Positions 54,010 to 64,000 of a stretch of 64,000 nt of DNA are shown one piece after another. Location: contig OX388314.1 of the NCBI GenBank assembly GCA_947579605.1, forward strand, positions 28,984,948-29,048,947, read 5' to 3'. Under the pieces are notes generated by a model. That model saw only the letters and a program-made list of their open reading frames with translations, did no database searches and was not told the origin of the DNA. Made by a program: the position numbers and the translations under genes. The stretch is from Athripsodes cinereus (Eukaryota; Arthropoda; Insecta; Trichoptera; Leptoceridae). The number at the start of each line of letters is the position of its first letter. Position 1 is the first letter of the stretch.

Positions 54010-55190
54010 ACTGCTCATATAGCCATTTACAATATATATACATATATAAACATACAAATTCACAAATTGGTGTTAAGTAATTCAAATATATATAACTAAA
54101 ATAATAACAACAATAAAAATGCAACCAAACATCATCAATAAAAACAACCATGTATAAATAAATGGATGGGCACTATTTATAGACAATTCAAGTTAGTAGG
54201 CATCCATACGAACAATCACACAATACAGCAATTATTAATTTACTTGTCACAAATTACAAAGCAAACATATAAACTTTGTTATTATTCTAATATTTCTTTT
54301 TTTATACATATACGTCTCAACATTCAAATTATAGAGACAAATCAAATTATTGAGAATAAAAAACCAATCTGCAACTATTAAAATTGTAACATTCAATTAA
54401 AATTGTACAAAGAGATAAAAAAACAATTGTCAATAAAATAAAATATAAATCAAACAAAACAATACACATTTAAAATAATAAATATAATACGTTAAAACAT
54501 TTATAATGAAAGCACATCTTGTATAGTATCACTGCGTAGCTTTTGACCCGTCTTTGATAAAAAAAAAATATGGAAAAATGAATACCTAGTCTAAATCTTA
54601 AATATATAAGAAACCCAAACTGGAAAATATGTTGGGGGTGTAATTTAAATTGTACCTAAAGTGTATAAGTAAGTTAGGAGTTTTTGATTCAGTTTTAAAA
54701 AGCAGCGAGATAATAACGATGAAAGAATAACTAAGTATGTACGAAAATTTATGAAAATATCAACCGAAAGCTCAAGCCATTAGCCAGACTTTCACGAAAA
54801 AACTGACTATTTCAATAAGCTGCAAACACATACATAATAAACATACTAACATATGTATAATATTATTTGTAAGTTGTAAAATAATTAAACTTTTCTACTA
54901 AAGCTACTGAACTTTGTTGTGAGTATATTGAATGTGAGCTTTTATTTTAATCAACGATAAAAGTTAGTATTTAGGTAGTAGTAGTTAATTCTGTTTTATT
55001 ACTTGGGTTATTCGTATTGAAGTAATCAATTAAACTACACTACATTAACCCAACAACACAAAATACAAGAAACTATGTACAAGGAGCCTTAAAAGAATGA
55101 AGATTAAAGAACATATTGTTCCTTAGGTGTTATATGTGTAAAATGTGCCCTTTTGAGGGTTCCACAAAAGGCATATCTCAAAAACAATTG
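54010..55190. other. AT-rich stretch without recognised genes
   Basis: No gene or element recognised over about 1.2 kb. Confidence 0.45.
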
Positions 55191-55194
55191 TAAA

Positions 55195-55520
55195 GGTAAG
55201 GTGTTCTAACTTTCACAACACAAGCAATTAAATTTCTGCCCATATTTGCATCTGACATCAATTTATTAAAAAAAAAACAGAAGTATATATTGTATTCAAG
55301 CATTGAGACGCTTAACTTATTCTGTTGCGTTAATTGGACAAAGCATATACTTATCGCGACAAGATGAGTTGTTGATGGTTCAATACCCGTCCGAGACACT
55401 ACCGAATAAGGTGACGTTGTCTTTTCTAAGCCTTATTATGGTAGTTTCGTGTGTTAAATTTACATATATGTGACCTCATACAATGGTTAATTGTAAATAT
55501 AACATCAATAAACAACCGTA
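55195..55520 (+). repeat. SINE T1 copy preceded by a T2-like body fragment
   Basis: At 55325, gttgcgttaattggacaaag (A-box region), cgcgacaagatgagttg, tggttcaatacccgtccg (B-box region), then actaccgaataaggtgacgt, ttttctaagccttattatgg, gtgtgttaaattt. This is SINE T1 in order. The stretch 55195-55245 (tctaactttcacaacacaag) resembles the body of SINE T2. Confidence 0.65.
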
Positions 55521-55524
55521 ACAG

Positions 55525-56318
55525 ACTTTTTTCAAACAATTTTACAGTGATAACAATTTTATCTAGAACTCCATTATGGAAGCTTCCCTTTATCAATTTA
55601 TATTATGATATATTCTGTGTGAATAATTCTCACTAAATTAGTTTACATAGTTCCGTTCGCTGTGTGAATCAGCGAAAATTTTCAACAAGATTTATGCATG
55701 ATACTTGGAATATAATTACTCTAGGAAACAACAAAACAGTATGATGAATAATTATAATGCGCTTTGCTTATAATTTTCACAATAAATGAATCTCTGCCTT
55801 CTGCACAACTCTCAAAACATGCAACGTACAAACTTCTGAGATTAGATTTCTCTATGCATTCACATTATTTGTTAGTTTTATCTTATAATACTTGATACTT
55901 ATTCTGTTATGAAAATTCTCTCTGGTTTTGCGGAGATAAGGTGAAAACATGGTGTGAATATATTAAAATAAGTTGAAACATTAATTATATTAGAAAATTA
56001 TGATATTTTTTAAACTATTTTAAAATTTTATTAATTTCTGTTTTGTGTTTTGATCGGTTTTTTAACATGATCGTAAAACTTGAGAGAAAAACTTGCCTAT
56101 ATCATATTTTTTTAGATATGGTTTTAGGGTCCGATTAGAGATATAACTGTTTTTTTTTTAATATACATTGCCCATAACATCAATCATTCCAAAGTATGAT
56201 AAATTTTCAATTTTACTCACAGAAAGCGAATATATCCCTACATTGCAATATCTTGTAACTAACCTAATAATTTAACATCATAGAACTATAGATCATCTTT
56301 TAAATGATAATAAAAGTT
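55525..56318. other. AT-rich stretch without recognised features
   Basis: No gene or element recognised. Confidence 0.45.
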
Positions 56319-56324
56319 TATCGG

Positions 56325-56475
56325 TAGTCTGGAAGTAGAGTCTTAGCTTCTTGCGCATAAGGTGCGAGGTTCACCTCCCTTTTTACGACACAAGCATTTA
56401 ACTCACTGTGGAAGGTATACAAAGACATATTTGGGTATATAACAAAAAAGATCTTGTTTTTTTAAAGTATCTCAA
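56325..56475 (+). repeat. tRNA-derived SINE T2
   Basis: tcggtagtctggaagtagag (A-box region), aaggtgcgaggttcacctcc (degraded B-box region), then ttttacgacacaagcattta, actcactgtggaaggtatac and tatataacaaaaaagatc. The order matches 40140-40287 in the opposite orientation. Confidence 0.7.
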
Positions 56476-56479
56476 AACG

Positions 56480-57790
56480 TATATTTAAAACATGACCTTA
56501 CTTTTAAAAGGGCTATTGATGAAAGTGTGTTGTTTAAAAGGTTCCCATGACGGTGGTTTTAGCCAGCCGGTCTTTCAGACTTGCTAAATGGCCTACCCGT
56601 GAGGACAATTTTGGTTTGAATGTGCAGATAGTAAATTAGACTCTACGACTCCTTAAATATCCAGGCGTAAAATTGGTCTTTCTTCAATGTCTTACGTTTT
56701 TTTTTATCAATTTCTTGATTTCAGACAAGTATTTAAAACTGTAGGTATGTATCGTAATCTTATTAATGCAAATTTGTACCCAAACATATACAATTTTGTA
56801 GCGAATATTTGTTTTTCACTATTATAATAATTAGCTGTATACTTCTATAATAATAATAATAATAGCATTATCTGTTTATGTCACTTTATTTAACTTTCCT
56901 CATATATTTTCAACTTCCCGACACTGAAATACAACCTACTCATATGTTTGTTTGGTATAATTAATGTGCTTTTTAGCTTATTACTTAAATTAAACAAGTG
57001 CAGTAGTGTTGAACTTATATTATGCAGGTACCTACTCCTTGTTTGTTTTATGTTACATAATCTCTCTGGTATGAAAATGCATTATGTCAAACCTCTTTTC
57101 TCTTAACCCCACTGAAAATGTGGCATAGGGGTGGATAAATAGTTCTATCAAACCCGCATCATATGGTGGTGGAGAATTGTATGTTTTTATGCTCACACAA
57201 TTAAGTAATTATTATCTTATATTAAATTAATATGCTTATTTTATATTTCCTAGTAAACGTTAATTACGAGATGTAACTTCTTTAAACAAAGTTCTGAGGC
57301 AAAGATATTTGTATGCAAATTTTCTTTCTATCGTAATCCATTTTCTCTACTTAAACCTACAAATATTTGTGTAAAAGTTTGATAAATATTTCCAATGAAA
57401 TACGTATCAACATCTTAACATCTGTTAGGGAATTGCTCTTTGATTAACATGCATATTAAGAATTAAATGTAATTTGTTATTTTTTTCTTATGAAAAATAA
57501 CAGAAAGCATTAGTTGTTTACTGATTATGTGGACGTGTAGTTGATCTGCAAAGATTAGAATGTTTCGAAGAAACCCTTGATTTAAAAAAATTATCCAATT
57601 TTATTGAACTTCGTAACAAGCAGATGATTTAAATCAAAATAGATTTCCACAAAATAAATTGAGTAACATCTTAAAATATTTTTAAGTACTAAGCCTGAAA
57701 TTATTTTTGCAATGCCAATTACAGGTATTTTGTTATGACTCCGGCACTTGTGTGTTGAGTAATAGCTAACAAAAATATTCGTAATTATAT
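56480..57790. other. AT-rich stretch without recognised genes
   Basis: No conserved coding recognised. An (ATA)n run lies near 56847. Confidence 0.45.
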
Positions 57791-57797
57791 AAATGAG

Positions 57798-57901
57798 GAT
57801 TCAACATTGAAAATGAATTAAACGAAATTCTTAAAAAAATATCTGAATTACGAAATGAAAACAGAAAATCTAATATTCAATTGGAAGCTTTCAAAATGAA
57901 G
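57798..57901 (+). CDS. speculative internal exon encoding a coiled coil
   Basis: The 104-base segment is bounded by AG at 57796-57797 and by AAG|GTAATG at 57902. A good branch-point match, CTAAC, lies near 57766-57770. The open frame inside reads NELNEILKKISELRNENRK, SNIQLEAFKMK, with hydrophobic residues at heptad spacing and many charges, as in a coiled coil. There is no stop in that frame, while the other frames do stop. It is the only non-transposon-like coding signal seen. A chance open stretch in AT-rich DNA is a serious alternative, and no partner exon was found. Confidence 0.2.
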
Positions 57902-57904
57902 GTA

Positions 57905-58338
57905 ATGTTTCTTCAAGTTATATAAATAATCATGTATAAGATATAATTGATTACTAAAATAACAATATCACGATTACTCTAGAAAGCTTTGTTTATCGTC
58001 AGTTATTATTTCAAGCTGTGGAGAGCTTCAGTGAATTGCGATATTATTAATGATATTAAAAGCTAATATTGAGAATATTATTAACAAACCATATTATAAG
58101 AAATCAAAGCTACTATTTTAGATAGGTATTACAATGTTATAATAATAATTATACTTTCTCAGATATTGTTTCTAAGAAATAAAGAGAGAGTATTATATTA
58201 CAAATAATGACACGTAATGTATTATGTATAATGGACAGTAGCATGACGATGTCACATTTTGTATATAGAAGATTGTTCATTATGTTTATTGAATAGAATT
58301 CTCTATGACGTTTACTTACTTTAATAACGATCTCACAC
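57905..58338. other. AT-rich stretch without recognised features
   Basis: No gene or element recognised. Confidence 0.45.
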
Positions 58339-58341
58339 CTT

Positions 58342-58412
58342 TAATGGCCGGTTTCAATAATCTATCTATTCGCTCACAGTTACAGATAGATAGGGTATTG
58401 AAACCGGCCATA
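58342..58412. repeat. small foldback (MITE-like)
   Basis: ATGGCCGGTTTCAATAATCT on the left pairs with GGGTATTGAAACCGGCCAT on the right, with tatctatct/agatagata inside. Arms are about 28 bp around a short loop. No obvious target duplication. Confidence 0.75.
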
Positions 58413-58414
58413 AA

Positions 58415-60940
58415 TGTATTGAATACAATATATTAGGTAACTGTCCACTTCCCCAACTCAGCATGTCGTAATGTCATATTATATTCGAGAAATCGCTATT
58501 TTCGTAATTTTTGTATATTTGTTAAAATACAACAGAAAGTGAAATATACTTTATAATAATCGTACCTACTTTTAGAGGCATTATGCTGTCATTGTTTCAT
58601 TCAACAGTTTAACAATTCGAAATATTTTTTTTATTTTTTATTTATACAAACTATAACAATAAGTAATTCATTACCTTAATATATCTAATAAGTAACATTT
58701 TTTTTCTCACTCTCCAAACAGTAAAAGTTTACTGGTATTAGGAGAGTAGGAATAACATATTAAATATAAAACAAATCGAATGCATACAAATTTGAAAACT
58801 ATTTCTACAAACTATTTTTTTACAAATTTAATTAATTATACCTACTATAATTTAAACAAAACCTAAATTATAAACTTTAAGAAAATATATCCAATGCTAA
58901 CACATTCGAAAGCTATTTCCAATTTTTTACAAACTAAGATTTACTAACCTGAATAATAGGTACCTACTATATTTATTTGTTTGTATCAACGGCATGAAGC
59001 CTTTTACACAATACTTTATATGCAATACAAATGCATAAAAAAAACACAATAAAACAACACTCGCAAATAAAGCAAGAAAAATTAAAAGTCAACGATCAAA
59101 AAGTGGATTTGTGGAAATGAAAAAATAAGTACATATTTTTCATTAACTATATAAAGGAAACCATGTTTTTAGCAGTTATTTGTTTGTGGAGTTGATAAAG
59201 TGGCGTTGATTATATGTATTACCATTTAAATCAAAATTTTGGAAAATTTCGACTTGTTGAGTTGTACAAATAGACAGTCAATATGTAGTTTTTCATGGTT
59301 CCTTTTAAAAATAATAACTTTTTTTATCAAAGTTTACTATATTCCTTAACATGGTGCCTCATATAAAATGTTTACTTTTTATATGGTGGTATCCGTTAAT
59401 AAGAATAAAATATGAATTATAATTTGGTTTTCTGTCGACGTTAATTATAATTACATCGAATTATCTCACCACACTTAATATGAACAATAAATATAAAGAT
59501 ACATTTAAAACGTAATGTTTATCAAGGACATCTCAAACTATAGAATAGAGATTTTGCTCGCAAACAAAAAAGAAAATCTTCAATATTTCCAAGGACAACA
59601 AATTGAAAGCTGCGCGGCATACTAATAAACGTCACCGGCAATTTCGAAAGACATTATTAAACTTAACGAAAATAATAATAAGCTTAAGATCACACTGTCT
59701 TTATCAATATCTTTGAGGAAGATCGACAACTTCTTAGTATTTAATGGATCTAGAATAAATCATATTTGATAAATAATAAGTCAACTTCATCAGCTGTATT
59801 ATCAGCAATATTTTACAAAACAAAAGTCCGTTGACTAAGTTGGACGAAAAAGCGAATATTTTTTCCTCAAATCGGATAAATATTAAAGTCCGTTCATCAA
59901 TATGAATTTGTCGTTGCTTAAACCGCTTTAAGCAGACAATAAAAAAATAATTTCTATTTTTGATGTCTTTTATATATAAATTTTGAAAATAATAATTATT
60001 TTATTTACCTTTCAACGTGTTTTTTTTATTCTTCACTTTATATACATTGGCTGCAAGATTAAAGTTTTCTTAGGTACTATGTATTATATTTCTCTTCAAG
60101 CCGTATTCCTTGTGATGTAAGCAGTGAAAACAGAACGTCAATTCACATTATTTCTTCACCTGATCAATTTATTAATAATTAATTTGTTTATAATAATACC
60201 TATATACGGTTTACGCGTTTAAAACATAGTGACAACAAGATATAACATCAATAATACAACATACTTTATCTCAAAATGAAAACAACATAGTTATAATAAC
60301 ATAACATAACAACACCAATTTAATTAAAAACTCCATCCATACACTCAAAAACATAATCACAATAAATGAAAAGGAAACAGAATCACAAAACACTTAACCT
60401 TGTTGATTTGCAAATTATATAAATATAAATAGTTCCCACAGCATTTTTATGTAGTTTCATGTCAATAACAACATTATACGGTATAAAAATCATTATTTAC
60501 ATATATAATTCGATGCAAAAAGGATGAATTTATCAGTATTTTGCGATATTATCCGAATTCGTATTAAGGAGTGAACATATTCAGTGTTTAATGATGACTA
60601 TTTCCTGTACGGACCCGAGTTTTTAACTAGTTTTATATAAATCCTCCTTTGGCGATTATTTAGTTTTTATTTTTCACATCATTTATCGTACAGACAGTTC
60701 AAGCAGATTAAAGTCGATAATAAGAAAAATAAAAATATGAGGTCAAACGGTCATACAGCTCGGCTTTGTTCTGTGATGTAAGCGTTTTTAATATTATCAA
60801 GGATTTATCTCCTCATATAATGCAGTCACTTAGAACAATAATTCACTCGTATTGTGAAAAAGAGTACCAATCTATTATTGAAAATATAATATATTATGTA
60901 TAACATAGGAAATTGAGTTAGTTTACTAATGAAAGAAAAA
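58415..60940. other. AT-rich stretch without recognised genes
   Basis: About 2.5 kb with no conserved coding, element ends or RNA genes seen. Confidence 0.4.
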
Positions 60941-60945
60941 ATTAC

Positions 60946-60985
60946 CCGCAAAGAATAGTTCTCCTACTTTGTGTCATGTAAAAAA
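60946..60985 (+). repeat. SINE family S head fragment
   Basis: cccgcaaagaatagttctcc, tactttgtgtcatg matches the head of the family (cccggtaaagaattggtctc). It is cut by MITE M at 60995. Confidence 0.4.
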
Positions 60986-60994
60986 CTGGGGCCG

Positions 60995-61134
60995 TAGACA
61001 AACCGCATTTTGTGATCGACTACTGGCGAATTTTTCGACAATCAATCTATATGTACCGTATAATTATTATGCTTTGTTGTCGCAGTTATTGTCGAAAATT
61101 CGTAACTAGTCGATCGCCAAGTGGGGTTTGTCTA
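60995..61134. mobile_element. TA-flanked MITE M, copy 2
   Basis: Starts TAGACAAACCGCATTTTGTG and ends with the complement ...CACTT/AAGTGGGGTTTGTCTA. The inside cgaatttttcgacaatcaat and attgtcgaaaattcg forms further pairing. It matches copy 1 in reverse orientation, including catgtaccgt-like centre sequence. At 140 bp there is no coding. Confidence 0.8.
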
Positions 61135-61269
61135 GGGGGTCTAGTATTTGTAAAATCTCACGTAGGTATAAGACAATTAACATCTTCATCTTTGACGATT
61201 TATATATGGCGCCGTTTAATGATCCGTGACCATCTCAAAGGCGCCGTATCTTCTCCTGAAGAGTGATGT

Positions 61270-61315
61270 ATAGGTACTCTCACGTCGTATCAAAAACTGT
61301 GTAAGCAAAGAGGAC
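61270..61315 (-). repeat. LINE family C 3'-end fragment
   Basis: gtactctcacgtcgtatcaa and gtaagcaaagaggac are the reverse complement of the family end (ctctgcctac...gatacggcgtgag). Confidence 0.5.
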
Positions 61316-61319
61316 ACAA

Positions 61320-61990
61320 ACATCATTTAGGTATTTAATCTATAATAAATATATAATATATCAGTAAGTGGACTAATGCAGCTAAACAATCGTATGATTT
61401 ATGTTTGTAAAAAGTCAGAAACTATGCCAAATAAAATAAAACATAAATTCTCCTATAATAATTATCGTAGATTCCTCGAATGAGACTTATTTCTAGAAAA
61501 ATGCAAGTAGGTAGGTAGGTCGTACAAAAACCGCGTATTTGGGTGAGCTTTTGTTTAAATAACAACTGCTTTAAGTATCTTGTGACAGATTAATTCACAT
61601 TAAAATTGTTAGGAATATGAATTTTGAATGTTTGCAACATTGCGGAAAGGAAGTGTGGAGAATAAAATTTTGTTCACCCACAAGTCGCCTATGAAATTTG
61701 CAACAATGTGATTCTTCAGCGGAATTAGATAGAGAAACGCACGTACCTTCGTATTCTCTCACGACAACTCGACATGTAAAAATCAAATTAGTTTTGTGTA
61801 ATATATAAAAAAAAAAAAGTTTATTTTAATTCATAATGGATGATAAAGATATTCATTCGATTTTTATATATAATGTTATAACAGTGAATTAGTGATTAAT
61901 CCGCCATTAAGGTAGGTAAAACGTTGTCGAATTATTTAATTAGTCAAATGTATAATTGAATGATGAATGGAATATTCTTTTAATTCTGAA
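61320..61990. other. AT-rich stretch without recognised features
   Basis: No gene is recognised. A donor-like AAG|GTACGT occurs on the minus strand near 61740-61748 but has no convincing exon around it. Confidence 0.4.
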
Positions 61991-62015
61991 TTTTTATTTT
62001 AATCAGATGCGGTCC

Positions 62016-62120
62016 TAGCTACGAGTTCCTAGCTACGAGTTCCTAGTTCCTAGTTCCGAGCTCATAATTCCGAGTTCCTAGTTACGAGTTCATAATTCCG
62101 AGTTCTTATTTCATAGTTTC
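62016..62120. repeat. decayed minisatellite, cctagttacgagtt units
   Basis: About seven imperfect units of the type TCCTAGYTACGAGT / TCATAATTCCGAGT follow one another in about 100 bases. Confidence 0.8.
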
Positions 62121-62124
62121 TGGT

Positions 62125-64000
62125 TTCCACTTAGAATAGAATTCTAAGTCGGATACAAGACATGGACTCGTGATAAATTGTGGAATCACATTAATTACAT
62201 ATGTATTGAACTGCATGAAGCTGTACTATGTTGGAAGAAATGTTGAGATCGATACTGTTTATTCTGTGTGGATGAAGAAGTCTTGAGTTGTGTCTGGGAG
62301 GAGTAAGAGAGACTACAATTAAAGATAAATATGGGATGGATGTCTGGAAGGGGTACCCACAGAAGGAATTTGATCAGGTCGTAATGTAGATTTTAAAGTT
62401 TTTAATTATGTTGTATTCATACCATGTTCCAATGTAGTTGGGTAATTTTAATCTATTCATACAATTTTTTTTGTATATGATGCACAACCGATTTGTCTCT
62501 TAATTATATATATATATTATATTTAATTATCAATAAATTGTATTAAAAATATTCATAATATAAAGTCCAGAATAGTCCATATAGAGTGTTTCGTAGAATA
62601 TAATTTTTGCAATTTTTATGAAGGAATTTCAACCCATGCTCTGGGATAAATATGAAAATTAAGATTCTGTATGGAAGATTCTTACTAATTTTATTTATTC
62701 TTTTCTCATGCTCTACCAAATAACGACACATTAATTTGCGCCCACGTGAGGCTAATTTTGCCTTAATTGGGGGAAATTCCTTTATTTTGAGTTGTCGCAT
62801 TGTAATTGCAATAATTATAAGTATTAGTTTTAAGAAAATTTTAAATATTAAATTATTTGCTTCATATATGTAATCATATCATTAATAATTGTTAAAAAAA
62901 AAATTAAAATTGAAGCTATGTAAATTTATTGGCAACAGTATATTTTTTTTGCATTGCATATGATTTGTTGCAATTTTATCAGCCACATGTTGCTATAAAG
63001 AAATGTTGCAAAGATTAATTTAATATAACCTACTTTTTTTTAAAATAAAAAAATAATACTGATGTTACAAACCTTACAATAGGTAATTTGAAATTTATTT
63101 AGGTATTATTTGCTTTCGATTATTCTTTTAAAGAATAAAATCGCCGAAAATTATTTGATAAATACAGTTGCAATTTTTGTAATATTTTTAAAGAGTAATA
63201 ATTCTAGCAATTTTGCAAATTTTATAAAAACATTGCCTTATATTTGATTGGTTATGAATTTGATAAAATAAAATATATTTTGTTTCATAAATTGTATTCT
63301 ACTCTCCTTCAGTAAATATTTGTATCATAAAAGGAAAATTATTTGTGTGCTATGTGTGATGTGTATATTAATGCCATATGAAATTATTCCAGCAAATAAC
63401 AAAATAACAGAAGGATAACAAATGCAAATAACAGAAGGAAAATAAATTATAGTATTGAAGGAATTATACAGGACATTTTCACATTTTCATGACATTACAA
63501 AATAAGGAATTGCAGTTCGTTAATTTTCCAAGTAATATACTCCAACGGAGGGGGTAAGTGATTTTGTGATATGTATTTTCTTTGGAATTTCAATGCCATG
63601 ATTTTGCTAAAACAATGAGACATATATGTAGGTACATATATTTAGTTTAATAAGATAGTCAATTACCTACTAAAAATTAATCGAAATAAAAAAATTTCAA
63701 TTTACAATATTAAAATATAGAAGTCTGCATAAAATAATCAGATAGGTATATAGGTAGTTACATTTATATTGTATGGTCGATTGGTGTATTGAAAATTTGG
63801 TCTTTATAGGTATAAGATACCTACAACATAATGTTTTTGACGGTGCGTGTAACAAAATTATGACTTATCAATATTAGCGGCTTGTGAATTTATTATAGAA
63901 CCGCATAGTACTATGTTATAGGTATAATCATATTGATGCCATGCCTATAATATTATCTGCATATATACAGGATGGAAAGAAAGTTTTAAGAATGATTGAA
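62125..64000. other. AT-rich stretch without recognised genes
   Basis: No conserved coding or element recognised to the window end. The 85-residue minus frame at 62543-62800 has a lysine-rich start (MRQLKIKEFPPIKAKLAS) but no recognised family. Confidence 0.4.

Noticed and set aside
61735..61775. Minus-strand exon ending at AAG|GTACGT
   Set aside because: The donor is good but no acceptor, frame length or homologous protein supports an exon.
62543..62800. 85-residue minus-strand protein
   Set aside because: No recognised motif, no neighbours and AT-driven C-terminus. Left unannotated as a gene.

Overview
The window is eukaryotic, AT-rich repeat DNA with no recognisable host gene. The repeat content points to an arthropod, most likely an insect: many apurinic-endonuclease-type LINEs, a DD34D mariner, a TTAA-flanked piggyBac relative, hAT and TA-flanked MITEs, tRNA-derived SINEs and frequent taggtacctac-like strings. 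A hemipteran such as an aphid is my guess; Lepidoptera is not excluded. Apart from one intact mariner transposase, every coding region is a broken or 5'-truncated piece of a mobile element.

Region 1 (1-17.2 kb) is a three-level nest. A nearly complete LINE (about 4557-17216, endonuclease plus reverse transcriptase) was split by a mariner (5606-15076, TA duplication). The mariner was then split just upstream of its transposase start codon by an LTR retrotransposon on the minus strand (5776-13950, GTAC duplication). The LTR element has two almost identical 2.34-kb LTRs around a 3.5-kb internal region without gag or pol, so it looks non-autonomous. A third LTR of the same family, in the opposite orientation, opens the window (212-2535). 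Removing both inserts on paper leaves a mariner of normal length (about 1.29 kb) and a LINE reading frame that continues across the join.

Region 2 (17.2-32 kb) holds a hammerhead-ribozyme-like motif (18811-18889, minus), a LINE fragment inserted in a SINE with an 11-bp duplication, a foldback element, a deleted piggyBac-like element keeping the cysteine-rich transposase tail, and truncated LINE copies of several families. It also holds an inverted pair of tRNA-derived SINEs and a GT-rich microsatellite.

Region 3 (32-54 kb) is dense in short elements. These include a SINE family whose 3' end matches that of a LINE family in the same window, several large foldbacks (one with perfect 104-bp arms), and a 695-bp terminal-inverted-repeat element. 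Two further structures stand out: a hAT element nested in a TA-flanked MITE, and an inverted pair of short LTRs meeting U5 to U5 over a primer-binding-site-like palindrome, inserted as one unit into a SINE.

Region 4 (54-64 kb) is the emptiest part: SINE remnants, a second copy of the TA-flanked MITE, a small foldback, a decayed minisatellite, and one speculative coiled-coil exon (57798-57901). Elements act together here only as hosts and parasites: LINE machinery can mobilise the SINEs, and transposases can mobilise the MITEs. All positions and alignments were read by eye.
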